Source of the DNA: Plenodomus lindquistii
Taxonomy: Eukaryota; Ascomycota; Dothideomycetes; Pleosporales; Leptosphaeriaceae
Direction of reading: 5' to 3'
Length of the DNA: 64,000 nucleotides
Assembly (NCBI GenBank): GCA_025504975.1
Contig: JANUWI010000004.1
Span: forward strand, 992,001 to 1,056,000
Shown here: piece by piece, positions 53,533 to 64,000 of the stretch
Layout of the letters: the number at the start of each line of letters is the position of its first letter
Numbering within the stretch: the stretch's first letter is position 1
Translations under genes and position numbers: made by a program
The notes under the pieces: generated by a model
The model's database searches: none
What the model was told of the DNA's origin: nothing
The model's input: only the letters and a program-made list of their open reading frames with translations

Positions 53533-54291
53533 TGCGACCCTGACGATCTGATAAGATTGATGCCTCGAAAATGTGGCGCGAAGCTACACAAACTCAGAAA
53601 CACACCTAACGGTCGAAGTCGGCGGGCTTGAAGTGCAAATGCAGGGAACGTGCAATGCCCTTCTATGTTATGAACAGTAAAGAGTGGTAATGCAGACCAG
53701 CAGCATTCGTCGATGTATGTCGTTGAGCGTGGAGAGACCCTGAGGCTCTGAGGTGGAAAGGGAGCTTGAAAGCGGTGTATCAAAACTGACTAGCGTGTCC
53801 TAGCGCTACGCTTTGATTGGCTACTTGATCCACTCTAGACGGGTGTTTGCCACCTCTTCGGTGGAGCTCGAGACATGTGCTGCACTTGCGCTTTCGCAGA
53901 TGGTATTGAGGATACAGCGGAACGATGATGGAGACGCTGAGGCAACACGTCTCAGACTGATCATGTCTCCCCGCCGCTTCTTGACAGCCTACGAATCGCT
54001 GTTCTCAATCTCGCACTGTAGACATCAACAATACAACCTCAAGCAAGCTGTCCTCAAAACACAAGCCTTTGTTTGCGAAGTTCAGTCTCAAATAACCTAT
54101 CTCTCTCTTTCCGCACGACACACTCCATCTAATCACTGCAAAGAACACGTACACATCATTCACACTGAGCCGAACAGAGCAACGACCAAGTCCACTACTC
54201 AACCATTTCTCACACTAACCATATCTAGTCCTTCTTCTCATCAGCCTTCAAGCGTCGATACCACACCCCATCAATCTCCTCACACTCGTCT
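53533..54291. other. intergenic, no gene called
   Basis: Promoter side of the desaturase and 3' side of the next minus-strand gene. A 160-codon plus-strand frame (53813-54295) is open but has no motif and ends inside the neighbouring gene's 3' end, so I do not call it. Confidence 0.45.
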
Positions 54292-55209
54292 CTAAAAAAA
54301 CTTCAACCTCCCTTCATCAGCCAACTCCCGCTCAGGCTCCTCGACTGATCTTTCCACCGGTTTGGAAACGGCGAAGACATTCCCCTTCCTTGTTTTCCGC
54401 GGAGGCGTCAACACACCAACAGTCTCATCATCAGACTCCTCATCCCTCCTACCCCTACTCTCATCCTCACCGTCGCTCTCTCCCCCACTCCCCTCCTCAA
54501 CCAGCAACTCACTAATATTCAGCTTACTCCTCTTCAACACGAAATTCCGGTCCTCATCCTCAAACAGCGACCCAACCGGCGGCGACGAATCCGGCGGCTC
54601 ACTCGAAAACCCCACACTCTGCGACGACGTCGGCTGGGAGCTAGAATACACGCCCGCGTCATCACTAGCTGGAACCTCTTGCAACCTTCTAACCGTCTGA
54701 TGCATACCAGCTGCCCCCTCCGGCGGCGACGACAACGGCTCTTCTCCCCGTCTCAACGGAACCTCTAGAACGTATCTTTGTGGTGGATCAGAAAGTTTAT
54801 ACGCGGGTTGCGGTCCATCTTCACCATCACTATCATCATCCCACTCCACCGGCCTCTGCACATCAACCGTATACGGCAACGGCTCCATGCTAGCCCGATA
54901 CCCCGCATGATCCCGCATAAACGCATACCAAATCCTCTGCGCATTCCCATCCCAATGCTCCACAGCCGGCGCTTCTGGCCTTTGCAGATCCCCAGTCGGA
55001 CACCACGGCCAGGCGGAAACAGGGCAGAATTTTTCCTGCCGGTTCTCGCAGTCGTATAGCTTGTATGTGTGGCCACCGCGGCGGTCCGTGGAAAAAGTAC
55101 AGTATTTTGTGGGTGTGCAGGTGCATTTTTGGGAGGCGCGGGAGGGGAGGAAGGGGGTTGTGGGGGTGGGGGTGGGGGTGGGGCGGCCGTTGGGTTTGCG
55201 GGTGTACAT
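54292..55209 (-). CDS. hypothetical acidic, disordered protein
   Basis: An intronless 305-residue frame. The N-terminal ~120 residues look partly ordered and Cys-containing (KCTCTPTKYCTFSTDRRGG, LYDCENRQEKFCPVSAWPWC, YAFMRDHAGYRASMEPLPY). The rest is acidic, Ser/Pro/Glu-rich and probably disordered (EWDDDSDGEDGP, SGGESDGEDESRGRRDEESD). PPRKTRKG near the C-terminus may be a nuclear signal. C-ending codons (opposite the open plus frame) support this strand. No family is recognised. A Pro/Thr run near the start (PTPTPTPTTP) comes from a simple repeat. Confidence 0.55.
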   Translation of the reverse strand: MYTRKPNGRPTPTPTPTTPFLPSRASQKCTCTPTKYCTFSTDRRGGHTYKLYDCENRQEKFCPVSAWPWCPTGDLQRPEAPAVEHWDGNAQRIWYAFMRDHAGYRASMEPLPYTVDVQRPVEWDDDSDGEDGPQPAYKLSDPPQRYVLEVPLRRGEEPLSSPPEGAAGMHQTVRRLQEVPASDDAGVYSSSQPTSSQSVGFSSEPPDSSPPVGSLFEDEDRNFVLKRSKLNISELLVEEGSGGESDGEDESRGRRDEESDDETVGVLTPPRKTRKGNVFAVSKPVERSVEEPERELADEGRLKFF

Positions 55210-56029
55210 TGTGGTGTTGCGTGGGAGGGATTGGGTCTGGGGATGGGATAGGGAATGCGATGATGATGATGATGATGATGATGATGTTGGGATGCAGGAC
55301 CCTCTCGCGCGTTTTCTTGTATGTAAAATAAACTGCGTATCTGGGCAAATTCCATGTGATCAAGGATTCAACAATCCGTTGGGTGCGTGAATGGACGTGA
55401 GGAGCGTATGATTGGGTCAGCTTGCTTGCTTGCTTGCTTGCATCACACGTGCTGTTCTCTTTACAAGTAGGGACTTTGACTGACGGAAGCCTAACGGTAG
55501 TTCTAGGCCTAGGGTTACGGTAGAGCCCCCAGTCATGGATACAGTGTAATGTGATATAGCTCGCGCATACCTAGCCTGTGGCCGTAGATACGAAACGATA
55601 TCCTGAGTCACCTCGCTGGAATACTATCACTGTGAGGCTTTGGACGGGGAAGTGACTTTTTATCCAGCGAAGATGGAATGGATGTGTGGAGATGTTTTCA
55701 TTGAAACCTTGAAGCTTTTGAGATTTATCTTCTTCTTCTCTCTTCTTTTTTTCTTCTTTCGTTCGGTGAGAGACAGGGTCTCAAGAACAGCCCTTTGAGC
55801 AGATTTAGCCCGTGTGACAACGTACCATCGGAGCGGAGCCGTGTAGTGACTGACTGTTCCATGACGCCCGAGTTCTCGATGACGGAAAAACATGTATAGT
55901 CATACATGTGCAACATACACAGCGAATGTAAAGACGGCACAACACCAGCAGTTCCCTCAATCCAGTGTCCTCTCAGCATCATCATTGCGTTTTTCCTTTT
56001 TATTTTTTTGTTGCATATTCCATCCCCCT
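55210..56029. other. intergenic with two simple repeats
   Basis: About 820 bases. A (GAT)9 run is at 55259-55285 and a (GCTT)5 run is at about 55420-55440. Small open frames reflect these repeats. No gene or RNA was recognised. Confidence 0.55.
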
Positions 56030-56618
56030 TCACCTCCCCTCCCCATTCTCCTTGACCTTATCCCTCACCATCTCCGTAACCCCCTTCTCTCTATCATCCT
56101 TCTTCCTACTAACCAACCGCTCCTTCCACGCCCTATCCTCCTCATCCCGCATCTCGAGCTCCCTGAGCCAACGATCCCGCTTATCCAGGCGCTCCTGATG
56201 CGCCTTGTTCTTCTCGTACTCTTTGCGCTTCAGGCGGTCCTTTTGCCAATACATGTTTCCGGCGACGAGGACAGCAATGGTGAAGGCTTGGGCGTAGAGA
56301 CGGCGGCGGAAATAGAGGTTTGTGGCTTTGTGGTCGCCTTTGCGCATGGAGCGGGTTGCGCCGATGATGGCCCAGACGGTTAGGCCGCAGCCGAGGGGGA
56401 CGAGGGGTTCTTCGCGGAGGCGGCGCCAGATTTTGTCGAGGGTGTTTTCGTTGTAGAAGTCGCTGGGTGGGGTTAGTGGGGGGGTTGGTGGTATGTAGTT
56501 GGGATCGGAGTTAAGGTGGGGGTGAAGACAGGCGCATGGGGAATCGGGAGACGTACGCATTCTCGTCAAAGGAAGAAGGGAGAGGGGCGCTATTCGGGGG
56601 ACCAAAGTTGCCCGACAT
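56030..56618 (-). CDS. RCF1: respiratory supercomplex factor 1 (HIG1 domain)
   Basis: Two exons (56618-56557 and 56462-56030) encode 164 residues. The 94-bp intron has donor GTACGT and acceptor CCACCCAG and joins SSFDENA to DFYNENTL. The HIG1 domain is clear: WRRLREEPLVPLGCGLTVWA, then two membrane segments (PLGCGLTVWAIIGATRS and LYAQAFTIAVLVAGNMYW) joined by RKGDHKATNLYFRRR, matching Rcf1. The long charged C-terminal helix (KRKEYEKNKAHQERLDKRDR) is typical of the fungal protein. Rcf1 binds cytochrome c oxidase in the inner mitochondrial membrane and helps assemble III-IV supercomplexes. It is divergent from the DUF1746 gene, with 470 bp between starts. Confidence 0.93.
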
Positions 56619-57088
56619 GGTGGTGGTGCTGGTGGTGGTGCTGGTGGCGGTGATTTATGTTTGTATGTGTAGAGTAGAAGATGGTGTATGCGGAGGTGGC
56701 GGAGGTGTCGCGTGAGTGAAGTGCAACAATTGGAGCGTCTTCCAGCTCGAAAGTCACTACTAACTGACTACAATACCCCCCCAAACCACAATCAAGGGTT
56801 CTGTATAGGTGGCGGGCGAATGACAGGCGTGCAGTGGGCTGGTGGAGGTGAAGGGGAATGCGGAGCTATCCATTATCTCATCACTTGTCGGCCATCGGCC
56901 CTTGTCCATGTTCCAGCGCCAAGCTGCACGACATGACGGGCGGCGGACCTCCGCGTTTGTCAATCAATGGCCGCCTAGACCAACCATTCATACCATACCA
57001 ATACTGCATCTGCGACACCAAACACCAACAAGACCTGCAGCGTCGCCTTCAATGCAAGACGTGAGGGGGCCACTTCTTCTGCTGCGCC
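56619..57088. promoter_or_regulatory. divergent promoter of RCF1 and DUF1746 gene
   Basis: 470 bases divide the two start codons. A CAC/CCA-rich repeat lies just upstream of RCF1 (about 56619-56650, GGTGGTGGTGCTGGTGGTGG on the plus strand). No specific element is identified. Confidence 0.5.
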
Positions 57089-58093
57089 ATGAATGATGAG
57101 GCCGAGGCCGAGTCGTCTCGCACTCGCACTCGCACTCGCACTCGCCAGCAGCATGAACATGACCCAGGCGAGCAGGCGGACCTGGAAGACGTGTTTCGCC
57201 GGGTCGACGACGAGGAAGCCGAGCGCAAAAGGCAAAAGGCAGCCAAAGAGAGACGGCTGGATGCGACGAGGAAGCGCATTCGCATGTTGAACGAGCTCCT
57301 GCGCGACGTGGACATGGTGGTGTACATGGAGCTCATGACCGTCTACCATCTCGATTGCTCCTTCTTCTGGCTGGCCGTCAAGGCCTTCCTCCACGGCACC
57401 CTCCTCACGCCCATTCCCGACACGGCCGCCGTCGACCGCCCGCCCGACGAGCCCAAGCCCTTCCTCCCGCTGCTGCTGTTCTCGTTCCTCGCCGCCCTGT
57501 GTCTGCACCTGACGTACCCCGCCCCTTCGGCCGGCGAGGACACGCGAGGCTACCTGCATGGTGGCCTGATGATCGACTTCATCGGCCAGCAAGGCCCGAC
57601 GAGCAAGTGGAAGCTGGCCGCCCTCGATGTCTGCATCCTGTTCCTGCAGCTGACAATGGTGTCGGTGCACGTCAAGCGCCGCGAGCTGAAGAAGAAGCTG
57701 GCCAGCCTGGCCGCCGGCAGTAGCACAGCCGCGCCCACAGCAGACTCGGGCCCCGCAGCCGCCCGAGGACAAGACGCCGACGACGAAGAGCGCGGTGTCC
57801 TGCGTCGAACCGACACCTTGTCAGACGTCGGAGCCGACTCCGACCACGACGACGCCGACGACGACGCCTTGCTCCCTTCTTCGTCGGCGAACGGCCATGC
57901 AGACGCCCTCGATATCCTTACTTCTGGCCAATGCGTCATTGGAGACTTCACCCTCATCGACACCTTGCTTCAAGAGAACAGAAACTACTCTGCCTACCGC
58001 CTCACGCGCTCCGAATCTGGCATCAACGATATGCCCGAGACGCTGCGACGACTCAACACTCTGCGCGCACGCTTTGGAGCCGGCCGAGGATGA
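57089..58093 (+). CDS. DUF1746 protein, possible Dsc4-type subunit
   Basis: An intronless 334-residue frame with strong C/G-ending codons. After a low-complexity start (SRTRTRTRTRQQ, from a CACTCG repeat) and a charged helix (EEAERKRQKAAKERRL) comes a conserved block, RIRMLNELLRDVDMVVYMEL, TVYHLDCSFFWLAVKAF, with hydrophobic segments PFLPLLLFSFLAALCLHL and GGLMIDFIGQQGPTSKWKLAALDVCILFLQLTMVSV. The GLMIDFIGQ...LLxLDxxIxxLQL pattern is that of DUF1746. As I recall, the Dsc4 subunit of the fungal Dsc E3 ligase (Golgi, cleaves SREBP for low-oxygen response) belongs here, but I could not verify this. The C-terminal half is acidic and disordered, ending ETLRRLNTLRARFG. Confidence 0.72.
   Translation: MNDEAEAESSRTRTRTRTRQQHEHDPGEQADLEDVFRRVDDEEAERKRQKAAKERRLDATRKRIRMLNELLRDVDMVVYMELMTVYHLDCSFFWLAVKAFLHGTLLTPIPDTAAVDRPPDEPKPFLPLLLFSFLAALCLHLTYPAPSAGEDTRGYLHGGLMIDFIGQQGPTSKWKLAALDVCILFLQLTMVSVHVKRRELKKKLASLAAGSSTAAPTADSGPAAARGQDADDEERGVLRRTDTLSDVGADSDHDDADDDALLPSSSANGHADALDILTSGQCVIGDFTLIDTLLQENRNYSAYRLTRSESGINDMPETLRRLNTLRARFGAGRG
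57119..57142 (+). repeat. (CACTCG)4 repeat inside coding sequence
   Basis: Four CACTCG units (with a final shortened copy) lie within the DUF1746 gene and encode an Arg-Thr repeat. The unit is six bases, so changes in copy number keep the frame and simply lengthen or shorten the peptide repeat. Confidence 0.85.
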
Positions 58094-59685
58094 AAACACC
58101 ACAAAACTCCGGTCCCTTGTAACTGCCTGCTCACAGATGCGGGCACTTGTCCGCGCCCAGTCGTGTTGCCATTGCAGTAAACACCACGGGTACCACGCAA
58201 CGCCCTGTGACGCCTTGCGCAATGCAATACATACACGCACGCACAGAACTCTATACCACATACACCTACCTACCTGATGCAAACTGTCCCGCGTCCGCAT
58301 AGAACCACACGTGTACAAGTGCGACTCCACCACCCCCACACGATTGCGCTATTCCACCTGCACCTGCAGGCCCAGCGTCACCGTCAGCACGTCAACGTCC
58401 CATCCCCCATACCCAATTCCTCACCCCAGCCCCAGCCCACCGCATCTGCACCTGTCCCAAACGAGGTTTCCATTCGCCACCGCCAAAACGGCTCCGCGGC
58501 TCTGCTGCAAGCGGAAGCTCGCTCCGGTCCTATAATCTGCGCTCCCCCCTGTCTGCCCGTCACACCGATGACGGGTCGGCTGTCATGTACAGTACGTCGT
58601 ATCGGCTCTCCCGGGGGGCGTGCCGAAGCGGGAAAGCATGTCAGCATGTAGTGTATTAAGCAGGACCGTGAGATTTTGTCAAGCTTTTTTTTTTTGGCCT
58701 TTTTACTTTTGCTGCATGCAGGTGGATGGGTGGGTGTGCAGGGGTTGTCATCGGTGTGGTGTGGGCCGCACGGGTGTCGGGTAGGAGTAAGAGTGTGCTG
58801 TGCCGGTCGGGACGGGGACCGAGGGGAGGACCGGTGGTATCTGTTTGGTTGGGTAGGTGTTATAGAGTCTATAGTAACAGAGTAGTAGAGTTGCCTCGAA
58901 CCATCGCCCATCCACATCGTGTTTACTCTACACACTATCCACCGCTCAGAGTCACATCTGATTCTTACCTCTTATTCTATTACATCCCATTACGTCATGT
59001 CAGCCCTTCCTTTCGACCCCCACTCCCACTAAATAAATAAAAAAACGCACGCACGCAACCGAGATCCCTTCCTTGCTTCCTTCCTTGCTTCCTTCATCCT
59101 TCGCATCTCGCAACCTCATTCATGCAATCATTCAATCATTCCTATTACCCCTCTATTACACCTACATACACCATGTTAATTTTCGCGTATTGCTCTACCA
59201 ATCACCAAAAAGCCAACACAGCCAATCACTCATTCGCAGAGACCCCGAAAAGCGGGCGCAGAAGATGATGGTAGTATGTAGAGTACCTAGCGTAGAGCAA
59301 TATAGGTGTGTACGGAGATGCAATCATGGTGTAGAGTAGGAGTTACTCTACTCTAGAGTACCCCTTTCCATATGTGTTCACACCCCCACGGACCACTACT
59401 CTACTCTACTCCGCTCTAGCAGCCCCCCCCCCTTTTGCAACATTCCTTCGACACCTCTAGCTCGGGCGCGTAACGAGATGACTTGGGGTAACCAGTTCGA
59501 CGGCACGGGTACGTATATATGCCTCCGCGGAAGCGGGGGACGGTGGGTACAATGGTGGCGGTGTGGTTTGAGCAGGGGGGGTTATATGTATGTATGCATG
59601 TATGTATATATGCATGTAGGTAGGTGGGTGCGTGGGGGTACTCTACTCTTATGATGAATGACGAGAAAGGGTTGAGGATGAAGGA

Positions 59686-59724
59686 AAGGTGTATGGATGG
59701 ATGGATGGATGGATGGATGGATGA
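59686..59724 (+). repeat. (GGAT)n microsatellite
   Basis: About nine GGAT units in tandem (ending in GGATGA), inside the gene-free right end of the window. Confidence 0.85.
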
Positions 59725-60189
59725 GAGGATTATACAGTAAGCACAGGTGTTATCATCAGAGTACTCTTGGTGTAAGAGTAGAGTATCATGTAGGGAGTAT
59801 GGCGGTTGTATTTTTTTTTCTTTTTTTCTTTACTAACTATCGGGCTTTTTTTTCATGATGTGGATGGGATGAGGGAGGTAGGGAATGGAAGGGAATGGAA
59901 CGCACAGCACAGTACAGTACACTCAGATGCAAAGTCGCTGTTTGTTGTAGGTGTAGGTGTAGGTGTAGGTGTAGATGAGAGGATGGGGGTTGTGTTGTGT
60001 TGTGTATAGTTACGGTATTGACTCCTCTACTCTATACCTACCTACCATGTATATGCATGCAACTGGAATAATGCGAGGTGATCTGCGCTTACACATTGCA
60101 TTCCCAACGCAACGCAACGCCCATCTTTTGCTCATCTCCACATCATTCTGAATCCTAATATTGCCGTCAATAGAGTATAGTGAGTGCAG

Positions 60190-60226
60190 CAGGCAGGCAG
60201 GCAGGCAGGCAAGCAAGCAAGCAAGC
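60190..60226 (+). repeat. (GGCA)n-(AGCA)n microsatellite
   Basis: Tandem GGCA units run into tandem AGCA units, a compound tetranucleotide repeat whose two halves differ by one transition. Confidence 0.85.
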
Positions 60227-60488
60227 ATCACATTACGTTTACGAGTTCTGACTGTACTGTACAGTCTCAATGCAACCCACCATGCATGCACCTTGCGTTC
60301 GCGTACACGGTCGAGGCACATGAGTCGACTCCACACATGCCGCTTCGGCGTTCGCGTTCTACAATCCTTCGGCTGCAGTGGGACAAGATGCCGTTGCCGC
60401 TGCCGCCGTTACTTGGATGTATGTACCTTTGGCATGACAGATGGATGGGTCATCTGTATCTAAGCAACCCATCCTAACCCCACTTTTC

Positions 60489-60538
60489 ACCTCATCTCAT
60501 CTCATCTCATCTCGTCTCGTCTCGTCCCGTCTCGTCTT
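60489..60538 (+). repeat. (CTCAT)n-(CTCGT)n pentanucleotide repeat
   Basis: Four CTCAT-type units followed by several CTCGT/CCCGT-type units. Its first half is the reverse complement of the ATGAG repeat at 61293-61321, about 800 bases away. Confidence 0.85.
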
Positions 60539-60691
60539 GTGTTTCTTGCTTGTTTCTCAATTCACAGGCGAGGCATGACATGACATGACATGGCATGACG
60601 CATTTAGCGTGTATACCTACATATGCACTCTACAATCGCATCCAAATCCCTTTGCATGCGTATACCGGTATGGATGTGAATACCGGGTTCC

Positions 60692-60727
<36 letters not shown>
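60692..60727 (+). repeat. (GCGT)n microsatellite
   Basis: About nine GCGT units in perfect tandem. Confidence 0.9.
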
Positions 60728-60751
60728 ATCGGTCATCAAAGCGTCATTTCC

Positions 60752-60811
60752 TTCGGTTCGATTTGGTTCGGTTCGGTTTGGTTCGGTTCGATTTGGTTCG
60801 ATTTGGTTCTC
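60752..60811 (+). repeat. GGTTC(G/T)-type pentamer/hexamer array
   Basis: An irregular array of GGTTCG, GGTTTG and GATTTG units. It creates a spurious minus-strand frame of repeated EPNRT residues, which I do not annotate. Confidence 0.8.
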
Positions 60812-60974
60812 CACCATAACTCCTACTCCTACCGTTTATCGTGTAACCAGAGTCTGGGTCCTGGAACAAGGATTGCTGGGTCTAGAGCGTGCAAGGTGGA
60901 AGTGTGGATGCGGTGCCTTGTGATGGTACTAGAATCCTATAGAGTAGTGCGAACTAGAGCAGCGGGGCTTATTC

Positions 60975-61001
60975 AACGGTAACGGTAACGGTAACGGTAA
61001 C
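60975..61001 (+). repeat. (AACGGT)4 hexanucleotide repeat
   Basis: Four and a half perfect AACGGT units. It is not the usual fungal telomere repeat (TTAGGG). Confidence 0.85.
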
Positions 61002-61292
61002 AGCTCCGCCAGGCTCGGAGAAACAATCCGTCAAACCATTTACTCGACGGGTGGTGATGCCGTAGTGGGTGGGGTGAGGCAAGCGGGGTCCAAAAAGCCG
61101 AATCTTCGCAGGATTCCTGAAGGATTGCATATCGAACAATGGCGCACACGCTACAACGCGAAATGTGTGCCGTTGTTCCCGTTGGAACTTCTTTCCGAAG
61201 GGTTTTTTTGTGTGAACGGTTTGATCCTACCGGAGAAGGTCTCCGTATGGGGGTTTGTTGGGTGATTTGGGTGGGTGGGTGGGGGGTGTTGG

Positions 61293-61321
61293 AGATGAGA
61301 TGAGATGAGATGAGATGAGAT
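61293..61321 (+). repeat. (GAGAT)n pentanucleotide repeat
   Basis: About five and a half GAGAT units; the reverse complement of the CTCAT run near 60489-60510, so the pair could form a long-range hairpin in RNA. Confidence 0.85.
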
Positions 61322-64000
61322 GGGGTCCAGAATAGGGTGAATAGTGCGAGGCTAATAGAACGGCGTGTTTGTCTGATAGCTCTGAGGGATGCAGAAAAGA
61401 GACATCTCTTATCAGATCTGGACGATTGCGTACAAAGTACCTTGCTCCGGTCCAGGGGAGTCCATGCACAGTTGCAAAGTCATGCTGAGCTCAGCATCTA
61501 ACGATCCTTTCAGAATCCTGGTCAACTGGTAACGTAACTAGCACACCATGTTATGATGAACAAGAAGCAAATCCTACGACAAGAATGAGGCGGTTGTAGC
61601 ACTCTCAGTCGCTGCAGATTATTCCCATTCCGCCATGCGGCTCAGATGATCCAAGCACGTGGATTGCTCCAAGATTGAGTTTTGCACTTACAAAAGTAAT
61701 CTCTCGTTGTCCAAAGGGGCAGGTCGCAGTGCAAATCGCGTTTGGATTAGGGCAACGAATCCCTCACCAGCTCCATCAACAAGCCGTCGGGTAGGTGTAG
61801 CCATCTCCCCATAGTCGCGGTATGCGCTCACAAAGCGGGCAACGCGACAACCGCGTGTCGCTCGCTGCGACCCCTTCACACACGTCAACACATGGACTAT
61901 GCCGTCCTTTCAATAGCCTCTGCATCCACTGATACTCTACTTCAAATCGCGCAACGCGTTAGGCGCACCACCACACCATCAGCGAACCCGCATGTGAGTG
62001 GATTGGAGGGAACCAGAATCGGACGGGCCGAGGCGTGCGTTGTCAGCGCCCTGAACGAACCGGACCGAGCCCTCGCTCTCCCATCTCACCCACCATGGTC
62101 CATCCATGACATAGGTCCCAGTCCAACTTGAACAGACCAGCGGTATCCTCTTGAGCGCCAGTCTTGCCTGCGCGGTGTGCGTTTGTCCCGCTGTGACCCT
62201 ACATGGATGGATTCGGTCCGCGCCCACCAACCAGGCTCCTCGCCACACCCAGTTCCCATGCGCCGCGCGTGGAATTAACATGTCGCACGAATTTCGTGAT
62301 TGGATACGTCTTGGTGGTGGATGCATGGGAGCGGGCTGCTGGCGTGTGTGGCGCACGCGCACACCCTCTTGGTGCCGACTTTCTCACATGACCAGGAGCT
62401 TGATGCGGGTATAATGCTCCTCGTTAATTTGCAGGACGCTGCCTGGCCCAGGTGGGATGCTGACACGCATGGTTGGGCTTTCATCTCTGCCGCTGGGTGG
62501 TGTGGAGGAACCGCTGCGCTGGGTCCGCTAGGGCCGGCGTGTGGGATGGGCGTGCATGCTGCCATGCTTGCTGCGTCCATGTCTGGCGCATGGGTGTGTC
62601 GCTGGGCTTGCGGGCTCGCGGGCTTGCGGTAGGGCTGGGCGAATTGGGTGCTTTGGGTTAGACTTGGGTGGTGCTTTGGGAATCGGTGACATGTCGTATC
62701 AGATGAAATGATTAGATTGCGCGTGCTGGCGATGAGGTCGCTTTGCTATAGTAATCCTGCGACTTGTGTTGAAGCTTATTTTGCATGTCGTGCTACAAGC
62801 AGCCTCGGCAGCATTGCAACAATTCTATTATGGATGGATGCGTCATGTCTCAGAAGCAATTCATGTCCCTGGTCGTATCTGCCCGATTGATGCTTGTTCG
62901 TCTGCCCTCTTGTCTGATGGAATCGGAGTCAAGTCCTGTGGCTGACAAGAGCTCGCTACGACCCGTAGTACTATTAATGCGCATGCTAGATAAGTAATCA
63001 GCGAATGAGCGCCGTTGTGACAATGCCTGCACCGTACAAGTTGGTGACCACAATCTACACCAACAACTTCTCGTATGTGACGGTGCAGAGTTTTCAATGC
63101 TGCGACGAGGTCAGCAACGGGTCAATACTTCCACAAATGTTCCCAACAACTGCCGTGTAGCCTTGAAGAACGATTCACAGAGGGTTACACCTGTTCTTGC
63201 GCAAGCTGGCGCCTCCCAGCACGACATTGCATAAGCGCTGACTGGGGTCGCATTCGCTACCCCTCTGTTGAGCACACGGCATATTGCGACATGGAATGGA
63301 CATGACGGCGCGCAAGAATAGGCCAAGTCTCAAGATGAATGCTCCGCCTTGTGTCTGCTTGGTAAAGGGATCCCTTTGCTGCAATCAAGCCGATCTGTGG
63401 CGCTTGATCCAACTTTGGAGCCGCGCACATCCATCCTTGCTGCTTGGACGACCGTATGTATTACCACATGTAGATGGTGATCGAAGCAAGCAGGTGCTCG
63501 AGAGCGTGCGCCCTCATTGGTGTGGTAGAAAAACACCGTAATAATTGCGTGCATGCGGAGGAAGGCGACAGCGCGTGACATGCAGCCAGGGAGGCGATTC
63601 CCATAACCATGTTGCGCGTGCAGATCCAGTGGAGCAGGTCCATGAAGATGCGGTGTAGCTGTGTACTGTTATGTATATACACGTGTCGAGGGTGGGACAT
63701 GGTGGAGAAGCTGCACTGATGCATGTCCCAACTGCTGCATCGATAAAAATGGTATTTAGCTTCTGTGTGCGTGAATGCTGAAATACCTGTACATCTTCAC
63801 ACTCTGCGCTCAAGCATCGCCAGGAATCCTTGAACCGAAATGATGTCAGGACCCTCTGTTGAGTAAGGTGATCCCGCTGTGCATCGCGACAAGCAACATG
63901 ACTTGAGACAATTCTTACATACGACATGGTCTCATCGGCAGTTGTACTCGGTCAGCAAGGAGTACCACTCTCCTATCAAATGGCATGCCGGGCACTCCGT

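Larger units (their letters stand above)
58094..64000. other. 5.9 kb without recognisable genes
   Basis: No frame has coding bias, motif or supported splicing. Short candidates at 61065-61265 (plus, LRRIPEGLHIEQWRTRY) and 62300-62632 (plus, Gly/Ala-rich) are unconvincing. The left half (58.7-61.4 kb) is crowded with microsatellites and the motif TACTC/GAGTA. The right half (61.5-64 kb) is ordinary-looking DNA without features I can name. It may be a long promoter, a non-coding transcript, or part of a gene beyond the window. Confidence 0.5.

Noticed and set aside
56975..57772. 265-codon minus-strand frame
   Set aside because: It is antisense to the DUF1746 gene, whose membrane segments and codon bias identify the coding strand.
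60617..60817. Minus-strand frame with repeated EPNRT units
   Set aside because: It is a direct translation of the GGTTCG simple-repeat array and the GCGT run.
1..64000. CRISPR arrays, integrated virus or prokaryotic operons
   Set aside because: No regularly spaced repeats with unique spacers, no viral or integrase genes, and all recognised genes are fungal with introns.

Overview
This 64 kb window is nuclear DNA from a filamentous ascomycete. Genes lie on both strands with short spliceosomal introns (about 45-150 bp, GT..AG, often with a CTAAC-like branch site). Third codon positions favour C, both tRNA genes carry introns, and the gene families are fungal (homoisocitrate dehydrogenase, Rcf1, GPR1/FUN34, GT34, DUF1746). 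A Dothideomycete such as a member of the Pleosporales would fit, but that placement is an inference. Nothing looks bacterial, viral or CRISPR-like. Exon joins given below were deduced by hand from reading frames and splice signals.

Layout. 1-6 kb: a DUF1769 protein, homoisocitrate dehydrogenase (LYS12, lysine synthesis) and an FBXO31-like F-box protein, followed by a stretch of uncertain coding content. 7-10.5 kb: an unrecognised multi-exon Gln-rich protein with an AT-hook-like motif, and a small unknown gene. 10.5-16.5 kb looks accessory: AT-rich DNA, a lone Baeyer-Villiger-type flavin monooxygenase, and a 539-bp element built from nested inverted repeats whose arms differ largely by transitions, as expected after RIP. 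16.4-24.3 kb: small unknown proteins and three divergent RING-like genes.

24.5-37.8 kb is dense and conserved: an RKM4/SETD6-like lysine methyltransferase head to head with the SRS2 helicase, a predicted mitochondrial protein, tRNA-Val(UAC) and tRNA-Gln(UUG), a Cys-rich protein, a MEMO1-family protein and a GPR1/FUN34 acetate-transporter-family protein. 40.8-58.1 kb holds a Bcs1-like AAA ATPase, a mitochondrial malonyl-CoA synthetase-like ligase head to head with a BolA protein, a GT34 glycosyltransferase, a thioredoxin-like protein without CxxC, a coiled-coil membrane protein, a membrane desaturase, the respiratory supercomplex factor RCF1 and a DUF1746 (Dsc4-like) protein. From 58.1 kb to the end I see no convincing gene, only microsatellites and a recurrent TACTC/GAGTA motif.

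There is no obvious operon-like pathway. Several genes converge on mitochondrial function (ligase, BolA, RCF1, the 29.7 kb protein). The most unusual material is the palindromic element beside the monooxygenase, the divergent RING trio, the Gln-rich unknown gene and several small Cys-rich unknowns.
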